Positions 47,318-58,293 are shown, numbered from the stretch's first letter. The stretch: 64,000 nucleotides of DNA from Heliocidaris erythrogramma (GCA_025617745.1 CM046853.1:60163233-60227232); one strand, 5' to 3'. Program-made: numbers and translations. The notes: generated by a model not told the origin, from the letters alone.

Positions 47318-47778
47318 GGAGGATATGTCCATGTGAGACAGGCATGTACTCCAGTTGATGCAGATATTGCACGTGAATCTACTTTAATATATACCTCTAC
47401 CTATACCATCTCGGATATACATTGTACATGATATGACGTTACATAGGGTCCATTGGACAATAAAAACACCATTTCTTATTGATTTGTCCTTAGAATCATT
47501 GATCATGGGTTGTTGGGTGGAACAACAGGATGTGCCACCTACCGTGGGGAAACCTTGCTCCAAATCTTTTGTGTGAATCAAATTCATTTATTATATGGGT
47601 CATATGTAGAACCAGACGGAGTAGTATTTCTGTATTTTGCAAGCTTAATTGGGAATTCATTTACTTTTGAAACACTATAAACCAAAACCTGTGTCCAAGA
47701 AATATACTCACAAAGTAGAATAACTTTCTTCTACTCGATTAAAGACAGCTGTTAAAGCACCATGAGACAAAATCGTTT

Positions 47779-48132
47779 GGAGCCAGAAGGGCGTTAAAGG
47801 GATACGCCTCCAGGCGGCTGTGGGGAAAGTCAGGATTGCGTAAACCCCATTCACTCGTATACAAAGTTTGTGCATCGAACACGTCCGTCAGACTGCTGGG
47901 ATTACATTTCGGACTGCACAAAGCTGACCTAATCTCGCATGAGAGCTCGAGCTTAGGTGGAGTGTGCATGTTGCGCGGCGACCAGTCTGTCCGAAGATTG
48001 CGCCCCGCGGGGCAGTGGCATGATCAGGTAACGATCCCGGTGCCCTCTCGCGGCATAAAAACGTCCGCAATCTGCGGTTGAGTATCCTTTTAAGTCCCAT
48101 CATTTGTAAAGAGTTTACACACTTCTGGCTCC
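47779..48132. mobile_element. GC-rich element nested in GCTGAGAGCC-type ends
   Basis: The outer ends are GGAGCCAGAAGGGCGTTAAA and TTACACACTTCTGGCTCC. Inside, TTAAAGGGATAC (47794) pairs with GTATCCTTTTAA (to 48092). The interior is strikingly GC-rich for this window, with words such as GCGCGGCGACC, GCGCCCCGCGGGGC and CCTCTCGCGGC. It does not match any small RNA I can recall. It is a nested non-autonomous element or a captured gene fragment. Confidence 0.65.
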
Positions 48133-48426
48133 CAAAATATCGCTTGTCTGATTGTGTAATGGAAATGATGTCTTATTTGTGCAGTAGTAGATCTTCGCCG
48201 GGGGGGGGGAAATGAATAAAATGAAGAAATGAATAAAAAAAACCCGAAGTTTTCTCAGGTGGGCCTGCCTTGCCCTGGAGCACTTCACTTGTTAATCTGT
48301 CTTACTTATTTGCTTCCACAGGTCTTTTCTTGAAGAGCTACCCATTTTTTTTTTAAATTTAGTTCTTTTGCATTTAGAATGTATCTACCCTTTATACTGG
48401 AAGAGGAGGTGTGTTTAATATCGCCT

Positions 48427-48494
48427 GCTGATCGAGCCGAAAAGGAACTGACTCTCTGTAAACTGATATCCTTAACACCCTTCTGGCTCTCAAC
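48427..48494. mobile_element. 68-bp element with GCTGAGAGCC-type ends
   Basis: The left end GCTGATCGAGCCGAAAAGG and right end TTAACACCCTTCTGGCTCTC then AAC are an imperfect inverted pair enclosing about 25 bp. It is one of the shortest members of the group. Confidence 0.5.
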
Positions 48495-50881
48495 AATGTA
48501 TTCCTTTCAAAAATGTTGATCTCTTGGTTCCTTTCCAAATCTTTAAAGTTATATCAGACTAACATGAGATTTCCTTGATCTTTTTTACCCTCAATTTATG
48601 AAAGGACTATCACTATCTAAGAGCTGTCCAGGTACTGTAAAGTTTCACTTTATTTCTTTTTAACTTTTTGGTGTGGCTCTTTGCATAAACTGCTTGGCAT
48701 GCTGCATGATTGCTTCTGTGTCTCACCACTTTGCACTTTTCCTTATTAAAAAAACCTTGTTTCTGCATGATGTGAGCCTTAATTATGCTTTGTTTTAAGG
48801 TCTTCATATTGGTTTGCAATGGTTCTTCTACAGATTTTATTTGCAGATGCATCTTTTTCCCCCTTTAGAATATTCATGGAGTAGACCTGCTAGCATACAT
48901 AAATGTAGCTTCTAGCCAACAGGGACTTTCATTTCTTAAAATTCCTGAAATTTAATGATTTCTTGAGGTACCAAAATAACAGTTTGTGACCAGATTACCT
49001 GTAGTGATCCGATTCAAGATGTTTTGTACGTGCAGCATCCGTGTACAGCAATCTATCTACAGCGAACAGTTGGTATTACAGCATTAAACAGCAAGATTAT
49101 TTTTTCAGTGATATTTTTAAATGAACATGGGTTAATGTTTATTTTGTTTTAATCGATGATTGAGATGTGAGGTAATGAATATTCTATATTTATACACTTA
49201 TTTTCAGTTTTGCTCATGAGTGTCATGAGTCCTTCTACAGCATAAGCTGGTATTGTGGGAAGAGAACAATGTATTTACCTTCAAAAAATTTAGGATTTTA
49301 CTTCTGTGAAAAGTAAACCTGAAAGTAAATTTACTTCAAAGTGATAAGGATCTAGCTGAGTGTCATGAGTCCTTCTATAATAAGTTGTTAAATAAATTCC
49401 AGCATACTTGCTCATTTGCATGTCATCTGCTCATTAATGTCATATTTTATCATTTTGGAGGCATCAGCCAATCATTTTGCTGCTATTTAAGGTACCATTT
49501 AACATGTTTAGCATAATTAAAAATTTGAAGTTGAACCATTAAAAACAAACTGCCAAGGAAATATTCCTTCTAAAAATGTATTTGAAGGTACATTAGAATT
49601 TCTCATTAAATGACCTATATTTAAAAATATATGATACTTATTAAGATCAAATGGTTGTAAATTTTGTGATGTACAGAACAATACACATCATCAAAGATCA
49701 ACATGTACTTGCATTTCATAGGTCCTTTAATTGCATAAATGCAAGAACTTAGAAAACAAAGAAATGCAAGAGGCAATTTGTTCTTTTTAAGATGGTGAAC
49801 ATTTTTTTGATCAGAACTTGCTAACATACGTATGTTTCTTCAAGCAGGTAATGACTTATGCACAATTATAGTGCTTTAATTTTTAGTGGAAGAATGTTAA
49901 ATAGTACTTTTCATCCCAGCAAAATGCATAAGTGCAGACAGTGGTGTTCAAAGGGTTACATGTAGATGTCAAGAGATGTCTGTGGGAATAGAAAGCTCTG
50001 GAAATGGATCATGGCATTCTCTTTTTTTTGCAGTGTATGGTCTACTTCAATAGGTATTTGTAGCAAATTCTGTGATTTGGGATTTTCTGCTTTACACACT
50101 CTTTCAATTTCAGCCACATTTTGCAGTGTTTCATATTCTATTCTTTTAAACAGGTATTGCAGTGTTGTTGGTAAACGTCAAGTAAGAGATTTCATTATTT
50201 TTTTTTTTAAACACACCTTTCAAAAGAGTTCGCTTTTAAATGTCTGAATTATTGAAAAATTACATGTTTAGTGTTGGATTTTTGGATTTAACAGTCACTG
50301 AAATGTTGAGATATAAGTGACATTCGCCTTTATTTGCAGAAGATAAGGGGTACAATTTCTTATACTTTATAGCTTTAAGAGCTTTTATAGATTTTTAAAG
50401 ATTGATTGTTGTGAATGTTCATTGTTATTTTCATTAAGGTGGAAAGATTCTCAATGTTAGTGCAGTAAGAAATATGTAAATAATATGTAAATAATTGCCT
50501 GGTAAAATAAAAACAACCTCTTGTTATGTAGTCAAAGTGAAAATAATTATATACATTCAGAGTTGGATGTGGACCAAGTAATTTGAACTCTCTCACAATC
50601 ATCTTTTGAATAAGGTGTTTATTCTGCTTTCCAGTACCACCCCCGAATATTAAGACTTGATGCAAGTACTTTGGACTGCTCAGTATAGAAAATGATCACA
50701 AAGAAATTGAAATGTTCATGTCCCATGTTCATTGTGCATTCCTAATGGACCTTCATGTTTTGGTGAAATTTTTAACGCTGCTTGAATATTATTGATCTGC
50801 AGTAGTGCGTGGTTGCTCCATGCCTAAGAGGTGTGTTCATGCAATTATCAGTCATTATGTTATTGCCTGCATAACATAGAG

Positions 50882-51217
50882 TTACCAATCACCACAAATA
50901 GGGGTTCTATATTATGTTGCAATATATTGAAATATGAGCTTCAAATGTTGAGAGAGATATTGCAAGTTAACTCCACACCTAATAAACAGTGACTTGTGAG
51001 GAGACTAGTCGATGCACCTGTACGCCCTCGCATAGATCACAATAAGGGCCCGCAAGGAACCGATCTCGGAGATGGGTTCTGCGCTAGGCGGTTTTATGTT
51101 TTCCTGCACTCTCTTCAAACTCCTCAAATGTTAACACATAGAAGGCCAGGTAAAGTTTTTGAAGTTGATTTTATACATTCTAGCCATACACAAATTATTT
51201 TTTCAGGTGATTGGTAC
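50882..51217 (-). mobile_element. MITE, GTACCAATCACC family, reverse copy
   Basis: The left end is TTACCAATCACCACAAATAG and the right end is ATTTTTTCAGGTGATTGGTA then C. The interior contains the reverse of words seen at 42520-42852, such as CACATAGAAGGCCAGGTAAA, and a GC-rich middle near 51010-51090. It has no convincing ORF. Confidence 0.75.
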
Positions 51218-51564
51218 CCTTTAACCTACCAGGAATGATATTTTAAAGAAGATAAGGATATATGTAAGTGTGAATATGCCTGTATAGGTTATGTCCATGC
51301 CTCATTTATTTTTGGCAGCGCAATATTCTGGTATGCTTCAGTTGCCTTTCAGTGGATGATAAAGCAATAAGCCATTTATTGTATCCCCCGGCAGTATGCC
51401 GGAGGATACTTTGGATTCAGCAGCGTTTCGCCGCCGCCGCCGCCGCCGCCGCCGCGTCACATTTCTCGACGAATTTTTTTCAGACTTCCTGTGGACGTGT
51501 ATCTTGGTAAAATCTGGACCCCTATAGTTTCTGGTGATGCTGCCCCCAGTGTTCCGTCTTTTAT

Positions 51565-53114
51565 AGGGTAAAAGGCCATATTTTTGGGGATAGTTTGTGT
51601 GCGCTCTAGCGGTCACATTTCTCAACGGATTTTGTTCAAATTTTGTATGAAGGTGTCTCTTGGTAAAATCTGGAACCCTATAGATTTTGGTCATGCTGCC
51701 CCCAGTGTTCCGTCTTTTATAGGGTCAAAGGTCATATTTTGATAGATGTCTTGTGTGTACTCTTGTGTGCGCTCTGGCGGTCACATTTCTCAACGGATTT
51801 CGTTCAAATTTTGCATGAAGGTGTCTCTTGGTGTAATTTAAAAACGTATAGTGTTTGGTGATGCTGCCACCAGTGTTCCGTCTTTTATAGGGTCAAAGGT
51901 CATACTTCAGGGCATGGCGTGAGTGCACTCTGCAGGCCACATTTCTCAACGGATTTTGTTCAAATTTTGGATGGAGATGTATCTTGGTATAATCGACACA
52001 TGTTTAATTTTTGGTGATGCTGCCCTCGTTGTTCCGTCCTTTATAGGGTCAAAGGTCATTTTTCCATTTCTTGCACTCTTACTTCTGCATTTCTCAACGG
52101 ATTTCGTTCAAATTTTGCATGAAGGTGTCCCTTGGTGTAATCTAAAAATCTGTACTTTTTGGTGATGCTGCCACCAGTGTCCCGTCTTTTATAGGGTCAA
52201 AGGTCATACTTCAAGGGATGGCGTGAGTTCACTCTGCAGGCCACATTTCTTGATGGATTTCTTTCAAATTTTGTATGGAGATGTATCTTGGTATAATCTA
52301 CACATCTTTACTGTTTGGTGATGCTGCCCTCATTGTTCCGTCCTTTATAGGGTCAAAGGTCATTTTTCCATTTCTTGCACTCTTACTTCTGCATTTCTTG
52401 ACGGATTTCGTTCAAATTTCGCATGAAGGTGTCTCTTGGTGTAATCTAAAAACCTATAGTTTTTGGTGATGCTGCCACCAGTGTTCCGTCTTTTATAGGG
52501 TCAAAGGTCATACTTCAGGGCATGGCGTGAGTGCACTCTGCACGCCACATTTCTTGATGGATTTCTTTCAAATTTTGTATGGAGATGTATCTTGGTATAA
52601 TCTACACATCTTTACTGTTTGGTGATGCTGCCCTCATTGTTCCGTCCTTTATAGGGTCAAAGCTCATTTGTCCCTTTTGTGCACTCTTACTTCTGCATTT
52701 CTTGACGGATTTCATTCAAATTTTGTATGGAGATGTATCTTGGTATAATCTACACATATTTAATTTTTGGTGATGCTGCCCTCATTGTTCCATCCTTTAT
52801 AGGGTCAAAGGTCATTTTTCCATTTCTTGCACTCTTCTGCATTTCTTGACGGATTTCGTTCAAATTTTGCATGATGGTGTCTCTTGGTGTAATCTAAAAA
52901 CCTATAGTATTTGGTGATGCTGCCACCAGTGTTCCGTCTTTTATAGGGTCAAAGGTCATACTTCAGGGCATGGCGTGAGTGCACTCTGCAGGCCACATTT
53001 CTTGATGGATTTCTTTCAAATTTTGTATGGAGATGTATCTTGGTATAATCTACACATCTTTACTGTTTGGTGATGCTGCCCTCATTGTTCCGTCCTTTAT
53101 AAGGTCTCTCAACA
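51565..53114 (+). repeat. ~150-bp tandem repeat with 304-bp dimeric unit
   Basis: Each unit contains GGTGATGCTGCC, TGTTCCGTC, TTTATAGGGTCAAAGGTCAT and GGATTTCNTTCAAATTTTG. The AGGG of successive units starts at 51565, 51721, 51889, 52045, 52193, 52349, 52497, 52653, 52801 and 52945, with a decayed one at 53101. Spacings are 156, 168, 156, 148, 156, 148, 156, 148, 144 and 156. The alternation of 156 and 148 shows a 304-bp dimer. One type has CTCATTGTTCCGTCC and the other CCACCAGTGTTCCGTC. The repeated 64-codon open frames here are artefacts. Confidence 0.93.
51721..52958 (+). promoter_or_regulatory. Array of DR1-like AGGGTCAAAGGTCA sites
   Basis: Eight units carry AGGGTCAAAGGTCA exactly (51721, 51889, 52045, 52193, 52349, 52497, 52801, 52945). 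One has AGGGTCAAAGCTCA (52653) and one AGGGTAAAAGGCCA (51565). The sequence is two AGGTCA-type half-sites in direct repeat with one spacer, the known binding pattern of HNF4, RXR heterodimers and COUP-TF. Whether anything binds is unknown; the motif may be conserved only because the satellite is young. Confidence 0.5.
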
Positions 53115-53772
53115 CATTTCTTTCAAATTTTATATGAAGATGTGTCTTAGTGAAACCTACACATCTAATTTCTACACCATCCTTTTGTTTGAGGGAGGGG
53201 ATGGGGGAGGGTCTTTGTCCCTCCTTCAAATCGCTGCCAGTGCCGGGGGATACATTTAGCATTGCGCGGCCCCAGCAATGCACATTTCTAGTTGTGCTAG
53301 AAATGCACTGTTATTTTCAAAAGTGCAGGGTTCATTTATAGACTGTACACTCTAACCCCCCCTCCTCTAAATACAACCTGTATAGTGTTGCATCCAGTAT
53401 GTTAAAAGTGTTAATATACCATTTGAAAATGCTATCACTCCTCGGCCCCTTTAATATGGTGATTTAGCTCTAATACTTTTTAGAGTGTATAGATATTTGC
53501 ACCTTTCCAGCAATATTAGGCCTTTACTTTCTTATTCAGCACATATACTGGTATTCAGATTTATGTATGTGTGTTCCAAGTGACTAGTTTGACTAAACTT
53601 AAAGTATGTTCAGAAGTGTAAGTTGGATACAATCTGGTTTGCTGAACCAATGTTCTTTGATGAATTTTTATCTCCTAATTAAGCCAGTTGTTCATACACA
53701 AATATCCAAAAGTCAAATTACATTTATAGTTTTCTAACCCAAACCTACATACAGTATATATGAGGGCTATAT

Positions 53773-53795
53773 GATATATATATATATATATATAC
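53773..53795. repeat. (TA)n microsatellite
   Basis: A run of about eleven TA dinucleotides within intron 3. Confidence 0.9.
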
Positions 53796-55167
53796 ACTTT
53801 CACTTTCTTTATATATATATAGCTTTGCACAAATGTATTGTGATGGTGCAAAGTGAACCACAGTATTTGAGTGTTCTATTTTAAGTACATGTTATTGAGT
53901 GTACAATAAACTTGCACTGGATGGGAATGACAGGGGTACCTGGTATTAATGAATTTACTATGGATTTTCACAATCGATTTAGATTGACATCATCACATGT
54001 CCGTGAATAGCTCAATATTGAATGCACTTATGTTCTAATCGGTTATGCTGTTATTCACTTTGATTGAGTGTGTGCTCATTATATTCTTCTTTCCGTGGGT
54101 ATATTAGATATAGAATTACAAACTTAAATATATGTTGTTAAACAAATGTCTGATGAGAGATGATTGCTGTAGCTGCACAACTTTATTCTTCATTTTAAAA
54201 ATCGAGTTTGTTGAGTTGAATCCAACAATTTTCTTCTCTAAGCGCAAGTCGAGATATCAATTTAACATACATGTGTAGTCCAATTTGTTGGCTGTTATGC
54301 AAAGCATGTTCATGTATCGTGTGCTAAGATTATGAGAATTTGAAAAACAATGTGCAGTGTCGTGAATTTTTTTCTTCTTCTAATACATGTATTGCTTGAT
54401 AAATGTGTTTATACTTGCATGCCATTTTGTGTATAAATGTGATTTCCCAAAACAATCTCTGGCACAAGAGAGAGGCTAAGTTTTGTTGCCATCCTCAATA
54501 ATTGATGTATAAAGTTGTTGGCCTCCTGTTTTGTAATGTCTAAGTGTACCTGTTTGTTCTAACCTATCATCAAAATGCTTTATTAATACATATTTGCTCT
54601 TAAGTCTGTTTTTATATCTCCCAAACTCCTTGCCACTGTTGATGTGCATGTATGTGTGTTTTTTTTTTTAAGTTATCGCCTTTTATGGCTATATATGTAC
54701 ATGTATATATATGTTCTGATAAATAGTGTCCCTCAATATGTTATGCAAGGTGTTCAAAAGAATTGCAATTTTGTGCGACACTAGCCAGTAGGCTCTTTTA
54801 AAATGAAAGTCTATATTTGATTGTTGCATTATTGAAATGTACAACATGCAAAAGTGTGATTTATCAATTCAATATGATTTGAGCAGGTGTGATGTGAAAA
54901 TAGAAAATGCACTTGTGAGGGGAAAGATAATTTCCATTTTTTTGATCATTTAGTTCTTGCAATTATGTTGGTCATTCTGACAAACAAATTCTTTCTTTTT
55001 TACCTCCTAGAATCTGAAAGTCATGCATGCCTATGGCAGTGCATCATGAAGTACAATAATTCTTTATGTCAAATGAAAAATGAATTCTTTTTTATTCTAT
55101 TCATGTCTCTAACTCGTCGTTGCTTCATCTTATAATGAATCATCCCCTGTCTGCTACCTTGGTACAG

Positions 55168-55257
55168 CCCATGTATTGGGTCAAGCCCTTGGAGTGGATG
55201 TTCCGAAGGAGCCAGCATCCCCAGCCCCTCATCACATGACAAATCAGCGTCAAAAAA
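55168..55257 (+). CDS. SH3-domain protein, exon 4
   Basis: A 90-nt exon, phase 1 at both ends. With the G from exon 3 it encodes AHVLGQALGVDVPKEPASPA and then PHHMTNQRQK. This is a flexible, Pro/Ala/His-rich linker. The acceptor follows a good pyrimidine tract (CCTGTCTGCTACCTTGGTACAG, seen as two parts around 55146-55167) and the donor is AAA then GTAAGT. Because both phases are 1, the exon could be skipped without shifting the frame, so alternative splicing is possible. Confidence 0.62.
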
Positions 55258-55781
55258 GTAAGTGTTTTGATGAGCATAGCATCATTAGTTTTATCCCTTT
55301 TTATTTTTGTTATGAAGTGATGGTAGATACCTTTTGGTGTTCTTTGCTTCCCCCCCCCAAATAAGGGATGAAAAAAAAAGAAACGGGAGCCAGTTTCTGG
55401 GAACGGTCGTAAGTCTAAGTTCATGGACATCTCATTGAATGTTTCTATGGGATGTCCAAGAACATAGACTTATGACCACTTCGAGAAACTGGCCCCAGGA
55501 CTTTGCATTATTCCCACCAAATACCATTCATGACAGGTTCATATGCCATCTTTATATGTTTGTGTTATTTGCATGCTATTCATGTATGCTATTCATGTAG
55601 CTTTTGGCCTTGAAATTCTTACCATTGAGCATGAAAAAAAAACCCACGAAAAGGTGAAATGTTGCTATGCACTTGTGCTTTATTTGAATTTGAAGTATGA
55701 ATGAGAGTCAGTGATGCCCAAGCGATGGCTCATGAAGTAACTCGGTAGTTTTTGTTCCAAATTTCTCAGTCCTGATACCAG
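55258..55781 (+). other. Intron 4 of the SH3 gene, 524 bp
   Basis: This is the only short intron in the visible gene. It contains the palindromic element at 55386-55500. Confidence 0.6.
55386..55500. mobile_element. ~115-bp hairpin MITE
   Basis: The left arm (GGAGCCAGTTTCTGGGAACG, GTAAGTCTAAGTTC, GGACATC) pairs with the right arm (GATGTCC, GAACATAGACTTATGACC, GAGAAACTGGCCCC). Arms of about 45 bp with a few mismatches flank a ~20-bp loop. Located inside intron 4. Confidence 0.8.
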
Positions 55782-55998
55782 ATGTACAGGTGGATGATCC
55801 AGAGCCAATCAGTGAGAGACTTCGCAGCCCTCCACCCCCTCTTACTTCACCCTCCTCCAGATCACCCCGAAATAGCTTTAAGGGGGATGTCCACTCCCCC
55901 CCGGGGCAGGAGCCCCTCCCCTCAACCCTTCCCCAGACCCAAATCTAAGAACGGGTCTTTCAAACAGGAGGACGATTCCCTCCCTTACCATCACAAAT
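55782..55998 (+). CDS. SH3-domain protein, exon 5, with apparent frameshift
   Basis: From phase 1, the exon encodes VQVDDPEPISERLRSPPPPL, then TSPSSRSPRNSFKGDVHSP, a proline/serine-rich low-complexity segment likely to carry SH3 or WW ligands. After the C7 run at 55896-55902 this frame hits TAA within 22 codons. Reading one C fewer opens a frame that continues RSPSPQPFPRPKSKNGSFKQ, then EDDSLPYHHK, to a strong GTAAGT donor, again in phase 1. The part after the C run is clearly of the same compositional type. The simplest reading is a one-base error or polymorphism in the homopolymer. An ATG at 55782 is in the wrong frame and is not a start. Confidence 0.6.
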
Positions 55999-56325
55999 GT
56001 AAGTAGACAAGAGAGTGAGATCACTTCTCGTCTTTCAACCAAGCATCTTTTGCTGTGCTGGGGACTCTGTTGCCTCACCTAACATGGGAACGTGCTACCA
56101 GTCTCTTCTGTAACCTTTCTACAAATGTACTAATCATATTATAAGTATTTCTTTCTGATGTCTTTACCCAATTTCTGCACTATATGATCCAAAGACAATC
56201 TGGCGGGTTGCATCATCTTATTTCACGCTCTACTGGACATTCAATTCTGGAGAATACAGCAAAAGAAATGTTATGCTCTTTTAATTACAAAATTACTTCT
56301 ATGTAATTCTCTCTTCATTTTGTAT

Positions 56326-56442
56326 GCTGAGAGCCAAAAGGGTGCTCATGCAAAAGGACATGATTGAACCCATTGCCTATGGGAACCAGGTGGGAATTAG
56401 AGAATTCAGTAGTTAGCGGGTTAACACCGACCTTTCTCTCAG
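56326..56442. mobile_element. Element with GCTGAGAGCC ends, 117 bp
   Basis: The left end is GCTGAGAGCCAAAAGGGTGC and the right end is GTTAACACCGACCTTTCTCT then CAG. The ~80-bp interior matches none of the other members. Confidence 0.65.
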
Positions 56443-56689
56443 TAGATGATTACCGGTACTGGTAATTTAAAGAGTGGAGGTGATGGGTTTCTGTCTATTT
56501 TACTCAATATTAATCTTGACATCATATGGCCTATTAAAGTGTGGTCCCATTTGATAGGTCATAATGAAGATAACTAACTAAAATTATTCCAGAATCGGTC
56601 TCCTGCAGTTTATGTGGAAAAGGTATTGGATATGCCACTGACGTGAGAAATTTGGTGCTGAAGGCTCATTGGTATAACCCTTGTAAAAA

Positions 56690-56817
56690 AGTACCATAGT
56701 ACCCATGGTAATTTGACTAAATTAACATCAAATCATGCAGAGTACTAGACCAAATTACCATGATTTGATGGTAATTTGGTCAAATTACTGTCAAATTACC
56801 ATGGATACTATGGTACT
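56690..56817. repeat. Nested double hairpin
   Basis: The outer arms 56690-56716 and 56791-56817 (AGTACCATAGTACCCATGGT then AATTTGA) match over 27 bp with one mismatch. Between them a second perfect 14-bp inverted pair (GACCAAATTACCAT, 56748-56761 and 56768-56781) has a 6-nt loop. The outer and inner arms share TTACCAT/ATGGTAA words, so the inner pair may be a duplicate of part of the outer one. It is probably a small MITE. Confidence 0.85.
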
Positions 56818-58204
56818 TTCTGTTCTGTAGCACTTATTTTATCATATTGGTGGCATATTCAATTCGTTTTTCACAGAAACTTAAGGAGGCCTGTTTGGGA
56901 ATGGTGTATATTCTTAGTTACTGTTACTTTTAGCAGTCAAATGGGCCCACCCCTTTTAAATAGAACATGGTCACTGCCTTTGGACATGTAATTTCAATTA
57001 CAGTTTGTAACTTGTTTCAAATGTGACCTAAAGCTGTTCTCAGTTTTGATAGGGTCGGTGTGCATTCAATACTCAATCATGGGACTATTAAAAGGGACTT
57101 ACATACTGAAATTACATCTTGAAAGAGTGGGTCCATGCTTAAGGTTGGTGACAAGTAGCTCTTGCCTATTTCTTCTATTAATCTATTTACATTTGTTCAT
57201 AACATTGAATCAGAAGAGCTACATGAATTTAAAAGCATGGTGATGGTATCATTATAGAGTGAATAGATATATTTCTTTCCACTTTCATATTTTATTTTTA
57301 AATTGTGCTTGTAAGCTTTATATCACATATTGCTGCAGATATGTTTAGCATTACCAAATCAAAGATAAGGATTGATCGTTGGCAATATAATTCCTTTCAT
57401 GTGTATAAACTTCAAGAGCCTAATTAACATGAACAGATATTTTGAGGATTGAACTATATTAGAAGCAGGGAAGATGGAGAAGGATATTTTGAATAATAAT
57501 TTTCATCTAGCAGGTTCACAGGTGCACATTGCTTTCTAAATGCCGTCTTATACTGGTATTAAAAAAAATAAGTCATCTTTGTTAATATGCTCTGTTATTC
57601 ATAATCTTTTCTACATGTATCATGCTATATCCTATATAAACAATTTTTCTTTAAAAATATCTGTAGAATTGTTCATAATCATGATACTGCACTTAACTGC
57701 TGAAAATAATGTATTATCTTTAAAATATTTTTCACAATTTTTTCACTTTTGAAGTGTGAATTTACTAACTTTGTGAGCTAGAACAAAGAATAATTTCAGG
57801 AGTTTCATTCACATAAAGGAATAGGATTTCTGTCTATCAGATGGGGGAGGGGGTGCCTGCTGCTAATTTTACTTTGCCCCCACTTGGAGAAAAACCGAGC
57901 CAAGCTGTACTCCATCAGAATGAACAGAAGTGCATTAAGTGTAATTTTTCATAGGTGGGGGTCTTTATATCGTACTTTGCTCCTAGGTTATTGAAAAGCT
58001 TGATTATTTGTCATTGTCATCCTTAAAATACTTACGACATTATTTGATTAGTTGTCGTGAAGTAATATTTTTCTGAGGTCAAGATGATTTAGTAGCCAGT
58101 TAATTGAAAAGAAGTTTAAATAAATGGCACAAACAACCCTGCTTTTTGCAGATAGTGCATTTTGGTGATTCTGTGAGATGCATTCCGTATGGAATTCAGC
58201 ATTT

Positions 58205-58293
58205 CATCCGTTTCATTCAAAAAAATGAAAAGTAGCTTATAACAATTACTTTAACTTGTTTTTTTATGACAAGTTTTATGAAACGGGGGGCCT
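58205..58293. mobile_element. Fragment of the TTTCATGAAA hairpin MITE family
   Basis: TAGCTTATAACAATTACTTT and TGACAAGTTTTATGAAACGG followed by GGGGCC match the right half of copies at 38270 and 39200. The left end is degraded (CATCCGTTTCATTCAAAAA). Confidence 0.6.

Larger units (their letters stand above)
51381..53304. mobile_element. Hairpin-flanked element with central ~150-bp satellite
   Basis: The left end is a 29-bp palindrome (51381-51409, GTATCCCCCGGCA then TGCCGGAGGATAC). The right end has TGCCGGGGGATAC (53240-53252) followed by two hairpins: GCATTG..CAATGC (about 53259-53281), and ATTTCTAG..CTAGAAAT (53284-53304). Between them lie about eleven tandem ~150-bp units and a short unique arm. 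This layout, hairpin-bearing ends around a satellite core, recalls the pearl/Helentron-type non-autonomous elements of marine invertebrates; that assignment is inference. A (CGC)n run lies at 51430-51455. Confidence 0.7.
40088..55167 (+). other. Intron 3 of the SH3 gene, 15.1 kb
   Basis: It holds a TC-rich run near 40705-40735, elements at 42520, 46854, 47779, 48427 and 50882, the 51.4-53.3 kb satellite, and a (TA)n run at 53773-53795. The rest is AT-rich and appears unique. I found no further exon with a frame compatible with phase 1 that I could defend. Confidence 0.55.

Noticed and set aside
47794-48092. Spliceosomal or 7SK-like RNA gene
   Set aside because: The GC-rich stretch does not match the U1, U2, U12 or 7SK sequences I know, and it has inverted ends typical of a transposon.
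51923-52773. Three similar 64-80 codon open frames
   Set aside because: They recur at 304 bp because of the satellite dimer and contain no stop by chance in that frame.
56592-56622. 30-nt exon of the SH3 gene (NRSPAVYVEK) between AG and GTATTG
   Set aside because: The preceding exon leaves phase 1 with a T, which would create TAA at this junction.
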